Numbered from the stretch's first letter, positions 11,136-22,085 are shown. The stretch is DNA of 64,000 nucleotides from Halocaridina rubra (GCA_037179515.1 JAXCGZ010009472.1:139923-203922), one strand, 5' to 3'. Numbers and translations are program-made. The notes: generated by a model not told the origin, from the letters alone.

Positions 11136-11686
11136 GGACCAATGCAGTAGCAAAAGGAACTTCTGGTTTGCAGTATTTAAGTGAAGTTTTTGCAGTTTTG
11201 AGGTAGCCGGTAAATTGGGTAAGCTTCTGACTTCCGAGATTTTCGTTCCCGTGGCCCTACTCCATAGCATGTTTTGATCAAGTTTTGCAGTTAGCATTGG
11301 AGCCTTCATAGATGCCGTATTATAACTGTTTAAGCCTAATGCTGACGATTTTTTCAAGATTGGAAAGCTATAGTGATTATTTTCCAAGGTGTACCCTAGA
11401 TTGATGATAGCCTATGGTAGGCCAATTGTGTTTATCGGTAAACTTGTTTCCAGTGTTTTGTGGATGGTAGCCTTGATTGATCATAGCCTACCGTAAGCAT
11501 GTGGTGCTTAACCCCAGTGCTTTGAGGAGTGGAGTAAAACAAATTGCATATAGGCCTAGCCTAGTTCTATGATGTTTAGCTTATGTTGTCAGTGCTATAA
11601 TATTTAGCCTATTCTGTCTGTGCCATGATTGCATGTTGTGTATTTTGAGATTATTACCAGTTCACCCAGTGACTTAGCCTATAATC
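11136..11686 (+). other. 5' leader of the gypsy element
   Basis: This 550-base non-coding leader lies between the primer-binding site and gag. It contains several short repeats of GCCTA and no long ORF on the plus strand. It is presumably the packaging and leader region; no specific signal can be identified. Confidence 0.6.
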
Positions 11687-12481
11687 ATGCCTCAAGAAAA
11701 TGAAAATAGGGCTAACCGCAGAGTGAACATTGATCATTTTAATCCTTCAAAGATTTCTTTTGAATTGTGGTTAAGTTTGTTGGAAGCAAATTTTTTAAAT
11801 TTGGAAATAACTGAGGCAAATAGTAAAAAAAATTTACTTCTGGTTTCTATTGGTACTGAAGTTTATGCTATTTTAGGAAACATTTGTGCCCCAGATTTAC
11901 CACATACTAAGTCGTATGAGGATTTATGCAAATTACTTAAGGCACATTATGATGTAAAGCCTAGTTATCATAGAAGTTTATTGGCTTTTCAACAAAGGAG
12001 GAAAAAAGGAGGTGAGACATTAAAAGATTTGTATGCAGACCTGAAGTGCCTAGCCAAAGACTGTGATTTTGGTAGCAACTTTGATTCTCGTGTGCGGGAT
12101 CAGTTGTTTATGGCTCTTGAAAATGAGGTTTATTTTTCAAATCTGCTTGCTGAAAATTTAAATTTGAAGGTTATGTCTTCTATCCAAATAGTTGAGAGAG
12201 TTTTGAATTTTGAACAAGCTTATGTTTCTGAAAAGGCTGGTGTTGTTCAAAAGGTTAAAACCCCAACCAATGGTCCCATGAGTAAGTCAGTTTCTTGTAA
12301 ACACTGTGGTTACCCTCATGATAGTGCAAAATGTCGCTTTAAGAAGTTAACATGTAATTTATGTGGTAAGAAAGGACATTTAAAACAAGTTTGTTGGAAG
12401 GCTTCAAAAGATGTCAAAGGTAATGTGAAGCCAAAGCCAGTAAAAGAAAGTTTTAATAAGGCCTCTGAGAAAAAAACATAA
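11687..12481 (+). CDS. gag: Gag of the Ty3/gypsy element, intact
   Basis: This 264-aa protein starts at the ATG in AATCATGCCTCAAG. The N-terminal part (residues 15-180, containing FELWLSLLEANF and a YHRSLLAFQQRRKKGGETLKDLYADLKCLA-like helix pair) fits the retrotransposon capsid. The C-terminal part has two zinc knuckles: C-x2-C-x3-H-x4-C (CKHCGYPHDSAKC) and C-x2-C-x4-H-x4-C (CNLCGKKGHLKQVC). A Lys-rich tail follows. It would assemble the particle and bind element RNA. The frame ends with TAA at 12479-12481 right after a run of seven A, in the stretch where the pol frame overlaps. Confidence 0.93.
   Translation: MPQENENRANRRVNIDHFNPSKISFELWLSLLEANFLNLEITEANSKKNLLLVSIGTEVYAILGNICAPDLPHTKSYEDLCKLLKAHYDVKPSYHRSLLAFQQRRKKGGETLKDLYADLKCLAKDCDFGSNFDSRVRDQLFMALENEVYFSNLLAENLNLKVMSSIQIVERVLNFEQAYVSEKAGVVQKVKTPTNGPMSKSVSCKHCGYPHDSAKCRFKKLTCNLCGKKGHLKQVCWKASKDVKGNVKPKPVKESFNKASEKKT
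12444..12481 (+). promoter_or_regulatory. Gag/pol overlap with an A7 run, candidate recoding site
   Basis: The pol frame is open from 12444, so it overlaps the end of gag by about 38 bases. The overlap holds A7 (12470-12476) inside GAGAAAAAAACATAAGG, and the gag stop is five bases after the run. Moving from gag to pol needs +1 (or -2), not the -1 usual at A6C sites. It may be a true recoding site or a one-base indel in the A-run of this copy. Confidence 0.55.
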
Positions 12482-12542
12482 GGTTAAAGTTAAAGCAGTA
12501 GACAAGGTAGCAGTTTCCAGTGATACTGATGAAGAAAGACTG

Positions 12543-15500
12543 TTGTCAGTAAAAAATTTCAATGCTATTGGTAAAGATGAGGTGAATATTTTGGTTAATG
12601 GTAAGTTTGTACCTTTTGAGGTGGATACAGGTGCTGCTGTGAGTACCTTGACTAAAGATTGGGTTCATAATTTGGGATTGTCCATTGTAGATTGTAATAA
12701 AATGTTAAATGCTTATGATGATCTCAAAATAAATGTTTTGGGTAAAGTTGGAGTGGATGTTTACTATAATTCTCTGCAAGTGAAACAGACATTTTATGCT
12801 GTAGGGAATCATAATTCTAACTTATGTGGCAAAGATTTGATGCCAAAAATAGGTATTTATTTGTCTGGTATTAATGATTCTTCTAAAATTTCTAAAGTCA
12901 ATGGTTCTGTGGTAGAATTGTTGAATGATTATGAAGTTAATCCTAATAAACCCATTTCAGATATTACAGCTCACATTCATGTTAAGAGTGATGTAGTTCC
13001 AAAATTCAGAAAACACAGATCAGTTCCAATTCACTATAAACCTTTAGTTGAAGAGGCTTTAAATAAACTGATTGTAGATGATATAGTTGAGCCTGTTAAC
13101 CATTGTGAGTGGGCTGCCCCCATTGTTACTGTGTTGAAATCGGATAAGGAGTCTGTACGTATCTGTGGAGATTTTAAAGAATTGAATAAATGTATATCAT
13201 GTGACCAATATCCATTACCTAAAACAGATGAGTTGTTAGCATCTATTGGTAAGGGAAAGATTTTTTCTACTATTGATTTAAAAAATGCATATTTACAGAT
13301 TTCTGTGAGTGAAGAAAGCCAAAAGTATTTAGTAGTAAATACACATAAAGGTTTGTTTAAGTACAAAAGATTACCTTTTGGTCTTTCTTCTTCACCAGCT
13401 ATATTTCAGAGATTTATGGCTAACCTGTTGAAAGATGTAGAGGGAGTTGATGCTTATTTGGATGACATTATTGTCAGTGGTGAATCTGAAGAGCAGCATG
13501 ATCTTAGGTTTATTGAAGTGTTAAAAATTTTGCAAGAGCATAATGTTCAGATTAACAAGAAAAAATGTGCTGTTAAGGTTTCTTCTTTAGAATATCTTGG
13601 ATTTTGTATCTCAGGTGAAGGAATCAAACCTTCCCCTAAGAAGGTCAAAGCTATTCTAGATTCTCCACCCCCTACTTCTGTTGCAGAGTTGCAATCTTTT
13701 ATTGGAATGTTGACATATTATTGTAAATTCATTAAGAATTTTTCTTCCAAGCTGGCCCCCTTGTATGAATTGCTAAAAAAGAATAAAGTTTTTAAATGGT
13801 CTGAACTTGAAAACAAAGCTTTTGAAATTGTAAAATCGGATTTATCAAAAGGTCCCCTTTTGGCTAATTATGATGGTAATAGTCCACTAGTTGTTGAAGT
13901 GGATGCGTCTCCTATTGGTGTAGGATGTGTATTGTTGCAAAAAATTGATGGAAGAGAATTACCAGTTTATTTCGCTAGTAAAAAACTGACATCAGCTGAA
14001 CAGAACTATGCTCAAATTGACCGAGAAGGGCTTGCCTTAGTTTTTGGGTTGAATCGCTTTAGATATTTTTTACTTGGAAGACAATTTGAAGCAAGGACCG
14101 ACCATAAACCACTTTTAGGTTTATTTGGCAAAGGGCGTCATATTCCTACTAATGCCAATGCTCGTATTCAGCGTTGGGCACTGTTTCTCTCTCAATATGA
14201 TTTTGAGCTTACTTACAAAGTGGGTAAAGAAAATGTTGTGGCTGATGCCCTTAGCAGGTTGCCTATTGATGATGATCATAAATCCATGACTCCAAATGAA
14301 TACATTAAGTTAGTTGAAGCTTTAGATTTTGAAGATATTTCTTTTTCAAAAATCAGAAAGTGTACTCAGAAAGATGAGGTTTTGGGTCAACTCATGCATA
14401 ATATAAGATTTGGTTGGTCTACAAATGATTTGAGATTACATGAATATGGTTCTGTTAAATCTGATCTTAGTTTATATGACAATGTAATTTTGTACAGAAA
14501 CAGAATTGTAATACCTACCAGCTTAAGATGTAAAATACTTGAGCACTTACATAGTGGTCATAATGGGATAAATGTGATGAAAGCAGAAGCTAGGAATTGG
14601 GTTTGGTGGCCTAAAATTGACCAAGATATTTCTGAAATTACAAAGAATTGTCCAGTTTGTTTTAAAAATTTTCAACCAAACCAAGCTCCTGTGTTGTCAT
14701 GGTCTACCCCTGATAAGGCATGGTCAAGACTTCACATTGACTATGCTGGACCCATAAATAACAAATATTTTCTTGTAATTGTAGATGCATATTCTAAGTT
14801 TCTAGATGTTCAAGTTACTAGTTCAATGACTTCAAGTGTTACCATTGAATTGCTTAGAAAAACATTTTCTAATTTTGGTATTCCAGACATTGTTGTCTCG
14901 GATAATGCTCCATATTTTGTGTCCGAGGAAATTAAAGTTTTTTATAAGAAAAATGGTATTCAACATTTAACTCCTGCCCCATACAATCCATCATCTAATG
15001 GGTTGGCGGAAAGAGCAGTTCGAACTTTAAAAGAGGGCTTAAGTAAATTCAACAGTGGATCATTGAATACTAGAATCTGTAGATTTTTGTACAATTATAG
15101 AAAGAGTATGCATAGTGGTATAGGTAAGTCACCAGCAGAGTTACTATTTGGAAGATGTTTTAAAACAACTTTAGTATCTGTAAAATGTTCCCCTAACAAA
15201 GACAGAGACCTGGAAAAATTGTCAAAGAAAGTTTTCTCTGAAGGAACAAATATGTACAATGTTGGTGATGCAGTTTTTGCTAAAAATTTTGGGAAGGGAG
15301 AGTCTTGGACTGAAGGTAAAATTATTGAAGTGCTTGGTGTAAGAAATTATTTGGTGCAAGTTCATGATTTTGGTAATATATCATGGAAGAGGCATCATGA
15401 TCAGCTTATGCCTAGATTTACTGGTACTTGTATTAAGACACCTAGAGAGTCTCCAATGCCTTTAGGTTCTTCGAATGTAAGTAATTATTCCTATGCCTCT

Positions 15501-15698
15501 AGTTCCACTAATGATGTTGAAGTATCTTCACAAAAGTGTGATGTTTCAGTTCAACCTGATAGTAATTGTATTGAGTCTGAAGACACAGTCTCAGAAACTG
15601 AAAGGTGTGGTGTGAATGATAAACAGATTGTATCACCATCTCCAGTATTACGGAGATCAAAGAGAATTATTAAGCCACCAGAAAAATTAAATTTGTAA
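12543..15698 (+). CDS. pol: Pol polyprotein of the Ty3/gypsy element: protease, RT, RNase H, integrase, intact
   Basis: The frame is open for about 1,050 codons. It has no obvious own ATG at the start (12543 is TTG) and is probably made as a Gag-Pol product. Domains in order are as follows. The aspartic protease shows VDTGAAVSTL near residue 28. The reverse transcriptase shows CGDFKELNK, TIDLKNAYLQI, LPFGLSSSPAIFQRFM and the catalytic YLDDIIVSG near residue 305. RNase H shows VEVDASPIGVGCVL, IDREGLAL and TDHKPLLG. The integrase has the HHCC finger (HLHSGHNG to CPVCF) and a D-D-E core (HIDYAGPI, VVSDNAPYF, SNGLAERAVR). The C-terminal part (WTEGKIIEVLGVRNYLVQV, then RRSKRIIKPPEKLNL) resembles the tail of Mag-type and K02A2.6-like proteins; there is no chromodomain. 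Confidence 0.95.
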   Translation: MSVKNFNAIGKDEVNILVNGKFVPFEVDTGAAVSTLTKDWVHNLGLSIVDCNKMLNAYDDLKINVLGKVGVDVYYNSLQVKQTFYAVGNHNSNLCGKDLMPKIGIYLSGINDSSKISKVNGSVVELLNDYEVNPNKPISDITAHIHVKSDVVPKFRKHRSVPIHYKPLVEEALNKLIVDDIVEPVNHCEWAAPIVTVLKSDKESVRICGDFKELNKCISCDQYPLPKTDELLASIGKGKIFSTIDLKNAYLQISVSEESQKYLVVNTHKGLFKYKRLPFGLSSSPAIFQRFMANLLKDVEGVDAYLDDIIVSGESEEQHDLRFIEVLKILQEHNVQINKKKCAVKVSSLEYLGFCISGEGIKPSPKKVKAILDSPPPTSVAELQSFIGMLTYYCKFIKNFSSKLAPLYELLKKNKVFKWSELENKAFEIVKSDLSKGPLLANYDGNSPLVVEVDASPIGVGCVLLQKIDGRELPVYFASKKLTSAEQNYAQIDREGLALVFGLNRFRYFLLGRQFEARTDHKPLLGLFGKGRHIPTNANARIQRWALFLSQYDFELTYKVGKENVVADALSRLPIDDDHKSMTPNEYIKLVEALDFEDISFSKIRKCTQKDEVLGQLMHNIRFGWSTNDLRLHEYGSVKSDLSLYDNVILYRNRIVIPTSLRCKILEHLHSGHNGINVMKAEARNWVWWPKIDQDISEITKNCPVCFKNFQPNQAPVLSWSTPDKAWSRLHIDYAGPINNKYFLVIVDAYSKFLDVQVTSSMTSSVTIELLRKTFSNFGIPDIVVSDNAPYFVSEEIKVFYKKNGIQHLTPAPYNPSSNGLAERAVRTLKEGLSKFNSGSLNTRICRFLYNYRKSMHSGIGKSPAELLFGRCFKTTLVSVKCSPNKDRDLEKLSKKVFSEGTNMYNVGDAVFAKNFGKGESWTEGKIIEVLGVRNYLVQVHDFGNISWKRHHDQLMPRFTGTCIKTPRESPMPLGSSNVSNYSYASSSTNDVEVSSQKCDVSVQPDSNCIESEDTVSETERCGVNDKQIVSPSPVLRRSKRIIKPPEKLNL

Positions 15699-15799
15699 TG
15701 TCTTTTGTTGCCATAATATATTGATATTTCTGTATAATGATTGTTGTATGTTGATATTTTTCTGATCCATTTTTGATAAGTTTTGTATGTCTTTTCTTG

Positions 15800-15809
15800 G
15801 AGGGAGGAA
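15800..15809 (+). promoter_or_regulatory. Polypurine tract of the gypsy element
   Basis: GAGGGAGGAA directly precedes the 3' LTR. Its position and purine content are those of the second-strand primer of LTR retrotransposons. Confidence 0.8.
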
Positions 15810-15987
15810 TGTTATGTATAACTTTTGAGCTGATTAATTTGTGCGCTTTGCATTGCGCTATTGTTTTGTTTTTTTCACTGGAGTAGAACACGCCATGTCG
15901 GACATCTAAGTTTGAGTAATAAAACCTCCACTTTTTCTCATGATTATTATTGAATTATCATCACCCATCTAATCATAGTATGGAACA
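15810..15987 (+). repeat. 3' LTR of the gypsy element
   Basis: This is 178 bases, beginning TGTTATG and ending GGAACA, and identical to the 5' LTR except for three transitions in the first 60 bases. It is followed by the target duplication GAAAT and the continuation of CR1-like copy F. Confidence 0.95.
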
Positions 15988-16531
15988 GAAATGTTCAGAA
16001 ATATTTATGTAACCTATGTGAGGCCAAAACTCGAATATGCAGCCCCCTTTTGGAATCCGCACTTGAAAAAGCACATAGCTAAGCTTGAAAAAGTTCAAAG
16101 ACATGCCACGAAACTGGCGCCAGAAATACGCAATCTCAGTTATGATGAGAGGATGAGGGAATTAGACTTACCATCACTCGAAGCTAGAAGAGTGAGGGGG
16201 GATATGGTGACAGTCTTTAAATTCCTTCATGGTTATGATAGAGTGGATAGGGATCGATATTTTGATATGGCTGGCTCTAGAACTAGAGGTCATAGTTCGA
16301 AGCTTCGTAAGAAAACTTCTTTGCAGGATGTAAGGAAATACTTTTTCAGTGTAAGAGTAGTTGATAATTGGAATTGGCTAAGCGAGGAGGTAGTTAATGC
16401 TATCTCAATCCATAGTTTTAAGGACAGGTATGATAAGAATCACTAAGTATAAAATGGAACCGATCAGGAGACGGGAAGATACGAGCTTTGGGCTCTTTCC
16501 CGTAAACACAATTAGGTAATCACAATTAGGC
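15988..16531 (+). mobile_element. CR1-like copy F, right part: ORF2 C-terminus and 3' end
   Basis: After the duplicated GAAAT the ORF2 frame resumes (MFRNIYVTYVRPKLEYAAPFW) and ends at 16444-16446. The 3' UTR carries the family's GGGCTCTTTCCCGTAAACAC block and two copies of the AATTAGGTAATCAC-type terminal repeat, the second with one change. Copy G starts immediately after. Confidence 0.88.
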
Positions 16532-16866
16532 AATCACACCAACATGCAATGGAACCAACGAGGGCCCAGGGGTGGGGATGAGCCATCACTACTTGTTCTA
16601 GTGTTCACAGATAATGTGTTGGATATTGAAAAAACTGAGTATGAAACACCAATTGGAAAGAGTGACCACTGTGTGTTGTTGATGGAGTATATCAGTGAAG
16701 ATATTCTGCCTGAGAGTAGAGGCACTGAGGACATGAGGAGGAACTATCCGAAAGGAGATTACATCAAAAGGAATGAGCTTTTTGCAGTATAAATGGAACC
16801 GATCAGGAGACGGGAAGATACGAGCTTTGGGCTCTTTCCTGTAAACACAATTAGGTAATTACATAC
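16532..16866 (+). mobile_element. CR1-like copy G: internally deleted derivative
   Basis: It begins inside the endonuclease region (CACCAACATGCAATGGAACC, the counterpart of copy B near 7075) and runs through IGKSDHCVLL. At 16788 (TTTGCAGT) it jumps to the 3' UTR (AAATGGAACCGATCAGGAGACGGG) and ends in AATTAGGTAATTACATACATAC. The whole RT region is missing. It follows copy F head-to-tail without host DNA. Confidence 0.85.
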
Positions 16867-16871
16867 ATACA

Positions 16872-16874
<3 letters not shown>

Positions 16875-16966
<92 letters not shown>
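16875..16966. repeat. (TA)n followed by short (GA)n microsatellite
   Basis: About 40 TA units are followed by GAGAGAGAGAGA. The tract begins at the 3' tail of CR1-like copy G (ACATACATACATTCATATAT), so it probably grew from that tail. Confidence 0.97.
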
Positions 16967-17268
16967 AATTTACACTGGTAGTATTGTCAAGTATGACAAC
17001 ATTCGTGCATTAATTTTATATGGAACGTATCCGCTTCCAAAAAAAAAATTGTATTCATATTATAACTACATCTCAAATTATAAAGAAATTTTTTTATATA
17101 AAATTATTGGGAAAAATTTTCAAGAATTGTGATTATCATGTAATTTATTTTAAAAGATGATGTACGAAATATATGAATGAGAACGCATCTCCCTTCATTT
17201 TCTCCAAGCGACACCAAGATGGCTCTCATGTAAGTTTGTTTTGCTGTGGGCGAGAAATAGCCAATTCC
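16967..17268 (+). other. Putative 5' flank or leader of zinc-finger exon A
   Basis: This is AT-rich sequence without a recognisable repeat. The exon A frame is open back to an ATG at 17173, but the stretch 17173-17268 looks more like leader than protein. No TATA box or other promoter element can be named with confidence. Confidence 0.35.
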
Positions 17269-17761
17269 ATGAGCGGAAAAACGAGTGAAATTAGCAAAAT
17301 AAAATTGGAGAGGCCCGCCTCTCCTAACGACGAAAATGAGGAAGAAATCACGTCCATTGCCGTGGTTGAAAATGAAGAGGAGATCGAAAGAGAAGAAGAG
17401 GAAGGGAGACCTAGAAGAAAGAGGATAAAACGTGAACCTACGGGATACGTCCATCCCCGCAGGTTCAACCCCAGATGGCTGACTGTTCCCGAGGTGAAAA
17501 ACTGGGTTCATGGCCTCAAAAATGACCCTGCTTACATCTGGTGCAAATTTTGCAAGAAGAAAATCAGGGCGCATTTAACCGATATGAGAGTCCACAATAA
17601 GACGAAAAAACACCAGAGGAATTTGTTTAGCGCCCGACCTGAAATTCCTGCCGACTTTAGCCCCGAATTCATACCCGACCGGAAAAATTTCCTGAGTAAC
17701 GAAGAGGGTAATATTCTTATCACATTTCCATCGCAGAGAGACACCTCTCAAGAAGTCATCG
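17269..17761 (+). CDS. Zinc-finger exon A, probable first coding exon of a nuclear protein
   Basis: The preferred start is ATG 17269 (MSGKTSEISK), because it parallels MGKTTKSYKQ of exon B; an in-frame upstream ATG exists at 17173. The protein begins with an acidic Glu-rich stretch and a basic patch (RPRRKRIKREP, a likely nuclear signal). A module follows: RRFNPRWLTVPEVKNWV, then WCKFCKKKIRAHL, then RVHNKTKKHQRN. Cys-x2-Cys and His-x6-His spacing suggests a single C2H2-type finger of the kind linked to BED or SPIN-DOC fingers. The exon ends EVI-G at a GTGAGT donor in phase 1. Base composition is less AT-rich than its surroundings and codon use looks host-like. No partner exon was found downstream in the window. 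Its function is unknown; it may be one of two alternative first exons or a separate gene. Confidence 0.55.
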
Positions 17762-18135
17762 GTGAGTACTTTCATACTAAAACGACTTTATGACGAGTAT
17801 CGTAAATTGGGCGATTATCGCCAAATTCTACTTTGAAGTCGCCAAATGTGTATTTTGCAGTTTGTATTTCTTTCTCTGTTAAAATACCCTTTATCTTATG
17901 AAATTAGAGAAGTTTACATTTCATATTCGCATTTGAAGGGTAGTATATGTATTCAAAACGTAATTTTGAAGGATTGTTTTGTAGCCTAATTTGCCAAGAT
18001 TGTCGCTAGATGGCGTTAAAAATCGCTACAAATCGCGTGAAAATCGCTATTATACACAGTGGTGGGAATTAGTGACTAGAATATTGCGGAGTATTAAATG
18101 TCGGAGTTTGACCTCATGCGTTTTATATCTCCATA
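17762..18135 (+). other. Spacer between the two zinc-finger exons (intron or promoter)
   Basis: No ORF or known repeat is present. It contains short repeats of AATCGC and TCGCTA (TGTCGCTAGATGGCG, AAATCGCTACAAATCGCG, AAAATCGCTATT), which could be protein-binding sites. If exon B is an alternative first exon, its promoter would lie here. Confidence 0.35.
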
Positions 18136-18406
18136 ATGGGTAAAACTACCAAGTCGTACAAACAGAGTTATCGTAAAGCTTGGGAAAACGACCCGAAATT
18201 GAGACCTTGGCTTTTGCCCATCCCCGACGACCCATACAAGGCCCAGTGTCGATACTGCCATGTTGTTCTTCGAGCTCATCTCAAAGATCTCTGTCATCAT
18301 ATGGACTCGAAAAAACACCAGAAAGCCACCATGTGTCATAAACCGCTTATTTTGCAACCCTGCGATTACAGCGACTTGAAAGACGAACAGGGCCAACCAT
18401 TAATAG
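18136..18406 (+). CDS. Zinc-finger exon B, homologous to exon A
   Basis: This starts with ATG 18136 (context CATAATGGG) and encodes 90 residues: YKQSYRKAWENDPKLRPWLL, then QCRYCHVVLRAHL, then HHMDSKKHQKA. The finger aligns with exon A (W-x-WLL/V, C-x2-C, R-AHL, H-x6-H in both). Exon B lacks the acidic and basic N-terminal region of A. It ends PLI-G at a GTAATG donor, in the same phase (1) and after the same residue pair as exon A. That is what alternative first exons spliced to one common acceptor, or a tandem exon duplication, would give. The downstream exon is not identified. Confidence 0.55.
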
Positions 18407-18719
18407 GTAATGTACGACCCCAGTCAGAGTATTGGCCACTTCCATGATGGAGTTTTCGTATGGTTCTGATATCACGGAAAGATTAAGTGCTTTATTTTCG
18501 CTCAGGTGGTCGAAATGATGTCGTTTTTCACCTGTGTTTCGAACTGCACAATTTAGCGTGTTTTATCTTGTGTTGGGGCAACTCTGGGGGATTTAAGGGG
18601 GCTATTTTCCCCCCAGTAATTTTAGCGGAAACCATTCGATATATGGCAACATTCGCAGACCTGATCAACGCCAAGTTAATGGCGTCTTGAGCGGAAAATA
18701 TGAACGGGGTAATGATAAT
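18407..18719. other. Non-coding stretch after zinc-finger exon B
   Basis: Nothing recognisable is present. A 67-codon ORF here (18487-18690) has no known motif and is probably chance. GGGGGATTTAAGGGGGC (around 18590) is a G-rich patch. Confidence 0.4.
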
Positions 18720-18736
18720 TTTATATATATAATATA

Positions 18737-18809
<73 letters not shown>

Positions 18810-18812
18810 ATA
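18720..18812. repeat. (TA)n microsatellite
   Basis: About 40 TA units occur here, with TAATA interruptions at both ends. Confidence 0.97.
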
Positions 18813-18825
18813 TCTCCCCAAACTG

Positions 18826-19990
<1,165 letters not shown>

Positions 19991-20082
19991 TCGTAACTCC
20001 CCACTCCTGGTCAGTTCCATTTTTATTCTTAGTAATACTTATCATACTTGTCCTTAAAACTATGGATTAAGTTAGCATTAAC
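19991..20082 (-). mobile_element. 3' end of another CR1-like copy, minus strand
   Basis: The minus strand reads [14 protein letters not shown], a stop and the 3' UTR. The copy continues at 20598-20890 after an LTR-element insertion; GTTAA occurs on both sides (20078-20082 and 20598-20602). Confidence 0.8.
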
Positions 20083-20597
20083 TGTTGAGCTTACAGATCG
20101 ATGTGGCAGGATAAATCTATGAAATTTTTCAATGTCAACCTCTTCAAAAATCTTACCCCATACCTCGCTTCCTTCTGGGAATGATTGGGCAATTGTCATG
20201 GCTTGTTTCTTATTTTCAATACTTGTGATAAGCTGCCATGCTTTTAATTCTTGTATCCAGCGGTCGTAACTTTTGTCTCCTCCAAACATCGGCCCTCGAG
20301 TCCGTCCGCATTCGCTATTGTCGGTCGTCTTTTCTTCGTTATTTTCGTCTTAATACTCATCAGTTTCCTTCCACCTGCCACAAACCACGTTCTGCTACCA
20401 TTTGTTGAGCTCACAGATCAATGTGGCAGGATAAATCAATGACAGACATACAAGATGTATCTTCAATATTGTGGCCAAAAGTTATCTATGTATACTGACC
20501 ACTTCTCTACAATCCACCACTCATCTCAAAATAAGCAAACAAACACAAGACGATGAGAAATGCAATATCGTATATAATGATTTGAACAGAATTAACA
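20083..20597 (-). mobile_element. Internally deleted LTR retrotransposon, 515 bp
   Basis: On the minus strand the element starts TGTTAATTCTG at 20597 and ends GCTCAACA at 20083, flanked by GTTAA duplications. An LTR-like block ends ...GAGCTCAACA near 20406 and is followed by AATGGTAGCAGAACG, a TGG-type primer-binding site. A short gag-like frame follows (FGGDKSYDRWIQELKAW, then AMTIAQSFPEGSEVWGKIFEEVD). The last 40 bases (ATTTATCCTGCCACATCGATC to CAACA) repeat the LTR end. The deletion thus joins gag directly to the end of the 3' LTR. The intact parent element is not in this window. Confidence 0.7.
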
Positions 20598-20890
20598 TTA
20601 ACTATCTCCTCGCTTAGCCAATTATAATCATCAACTACTCTTGCATTAAAAAAGTACTTCCCTTCATCCTGCAAAGAATTTTTTTTTATGAAGCTTCAAA
20701 CTATGACCTCTAGTTCTAATGGCAGCTATATCAAAATATTGATCCCTATCCACTCTGTCATGACCATAAAGGAATTTAAAAACCATCACCATATTCCCCC
20801 TTGTTCATCTAGCTTCGATTGATGATAAGTCTAATGCTCACAGTCTTTCCTCAGAACTGATGTTGCATATATCTAGCACTAGATTTCGTA
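20598..20890 (-). mobile_element. CR1-like copy, minus strand, part upstream of the LTR insertion
   Basis: On the minus strand it encodes the family's RLRGD..., HGYDRVDRD, KSLQDEGKYFF and NWLSEEIVNVN blocks with many changes and small indels. It is old, and truncated near 20885. Confidence 0.75.
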
Positions 20891-21555
<665 letters not shown>

Positions 21556-21660
21556 GTGGCTCAGGTAAAGATTAGCGGCCTATAGTTGACAATATGAGAC
21601 GAGTATCTGTTTTTTTCCGAATAAACAATAATGGATTCCCAGATATTTATTTTTAATTAT

Positions 21661-22085
21661 TTTGATATGGAGAAGAGTTAGTAACAGAGCTCCACAGGGT
21701 TCAGTGTTAGGGCCACTTTTTTGTAGATTCATTCCTGAATATATTTGTAGATGCGAAGATTGTGAAGAAAGTAAGAAACGAGAACAGTGGTAGAGAACTT
21801 CAGGAAGTCGTATATAATCTGCATGAGTTGTCCGAAGAGTGGCTAATGAATTTCAATGCTTCTGAATGGAATGGATAAAAACTTACTGAGAAAGAAGGGA
21901 ACAAAAGGTTAGAGTAAGACACTCCATGTCTAATTGGAGAGGAGTTAGTAGCGGAGTTCACAGGGTTCAGTTTTAGGGCCACTTTTTTGTAGATTCATTC
22001 CTGAATATGTTTGCAGATGATGCAAAGATTGTGAAGAAAGTAAGAGACGAGAACAGTGGTAGAGAACTTCAGGAAAACCTATATA
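21661..22085 (+). mobile_element. CR1-like copy D: tandemly repeated reverse transcriptase fragments
   Basis: A fragment around the SGVPQGSVLGP to FADDAKIVKK region occurs at 21661-21867 and again at 21868-22085. Both share the same diagnostic deletion (ACTTTTTTGTAGATTCATTCCTGAATAT), so one arose from the other by duplication. A third partial copy follows at 22486-22606. All are frameshifted. Confidence 0.75.

Larger units (their letters stand above)
10939..15987 (+). mobile_element. Complete Ty3/gypsy-type LTR retrotransposon (Mag-like) inside CR1-like copy F
   Basis: Two 178-bp LTRs beginning TG and ending CA flank a gag frame, a pol frame, a primer-binding site and a purine tract. The 5-bp duplication GAAAT sits at 10934-10938 and 15988-15992. 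The two LTRs differ at three positions that I can count, all transitions, so the insertion is recent. Pol order is protease, reverse transcriptase, RNase H, integrase, which defines Ty3/gypsy. The short LTRs, two-knuckle Gag, no chromodomain and no envelope gene fit Mag-type members. Both frames are open, so this copy may be functional. Confidence 0.95.

Noticed and set aside
18487..18690. 67-codon frame after zinc-finger exon B as a possible next exon
   Set aside because: No motif, and the acceptor in front of it (GCTCAG) would give no recognisable protein continuing the finger. Left as unassigned.
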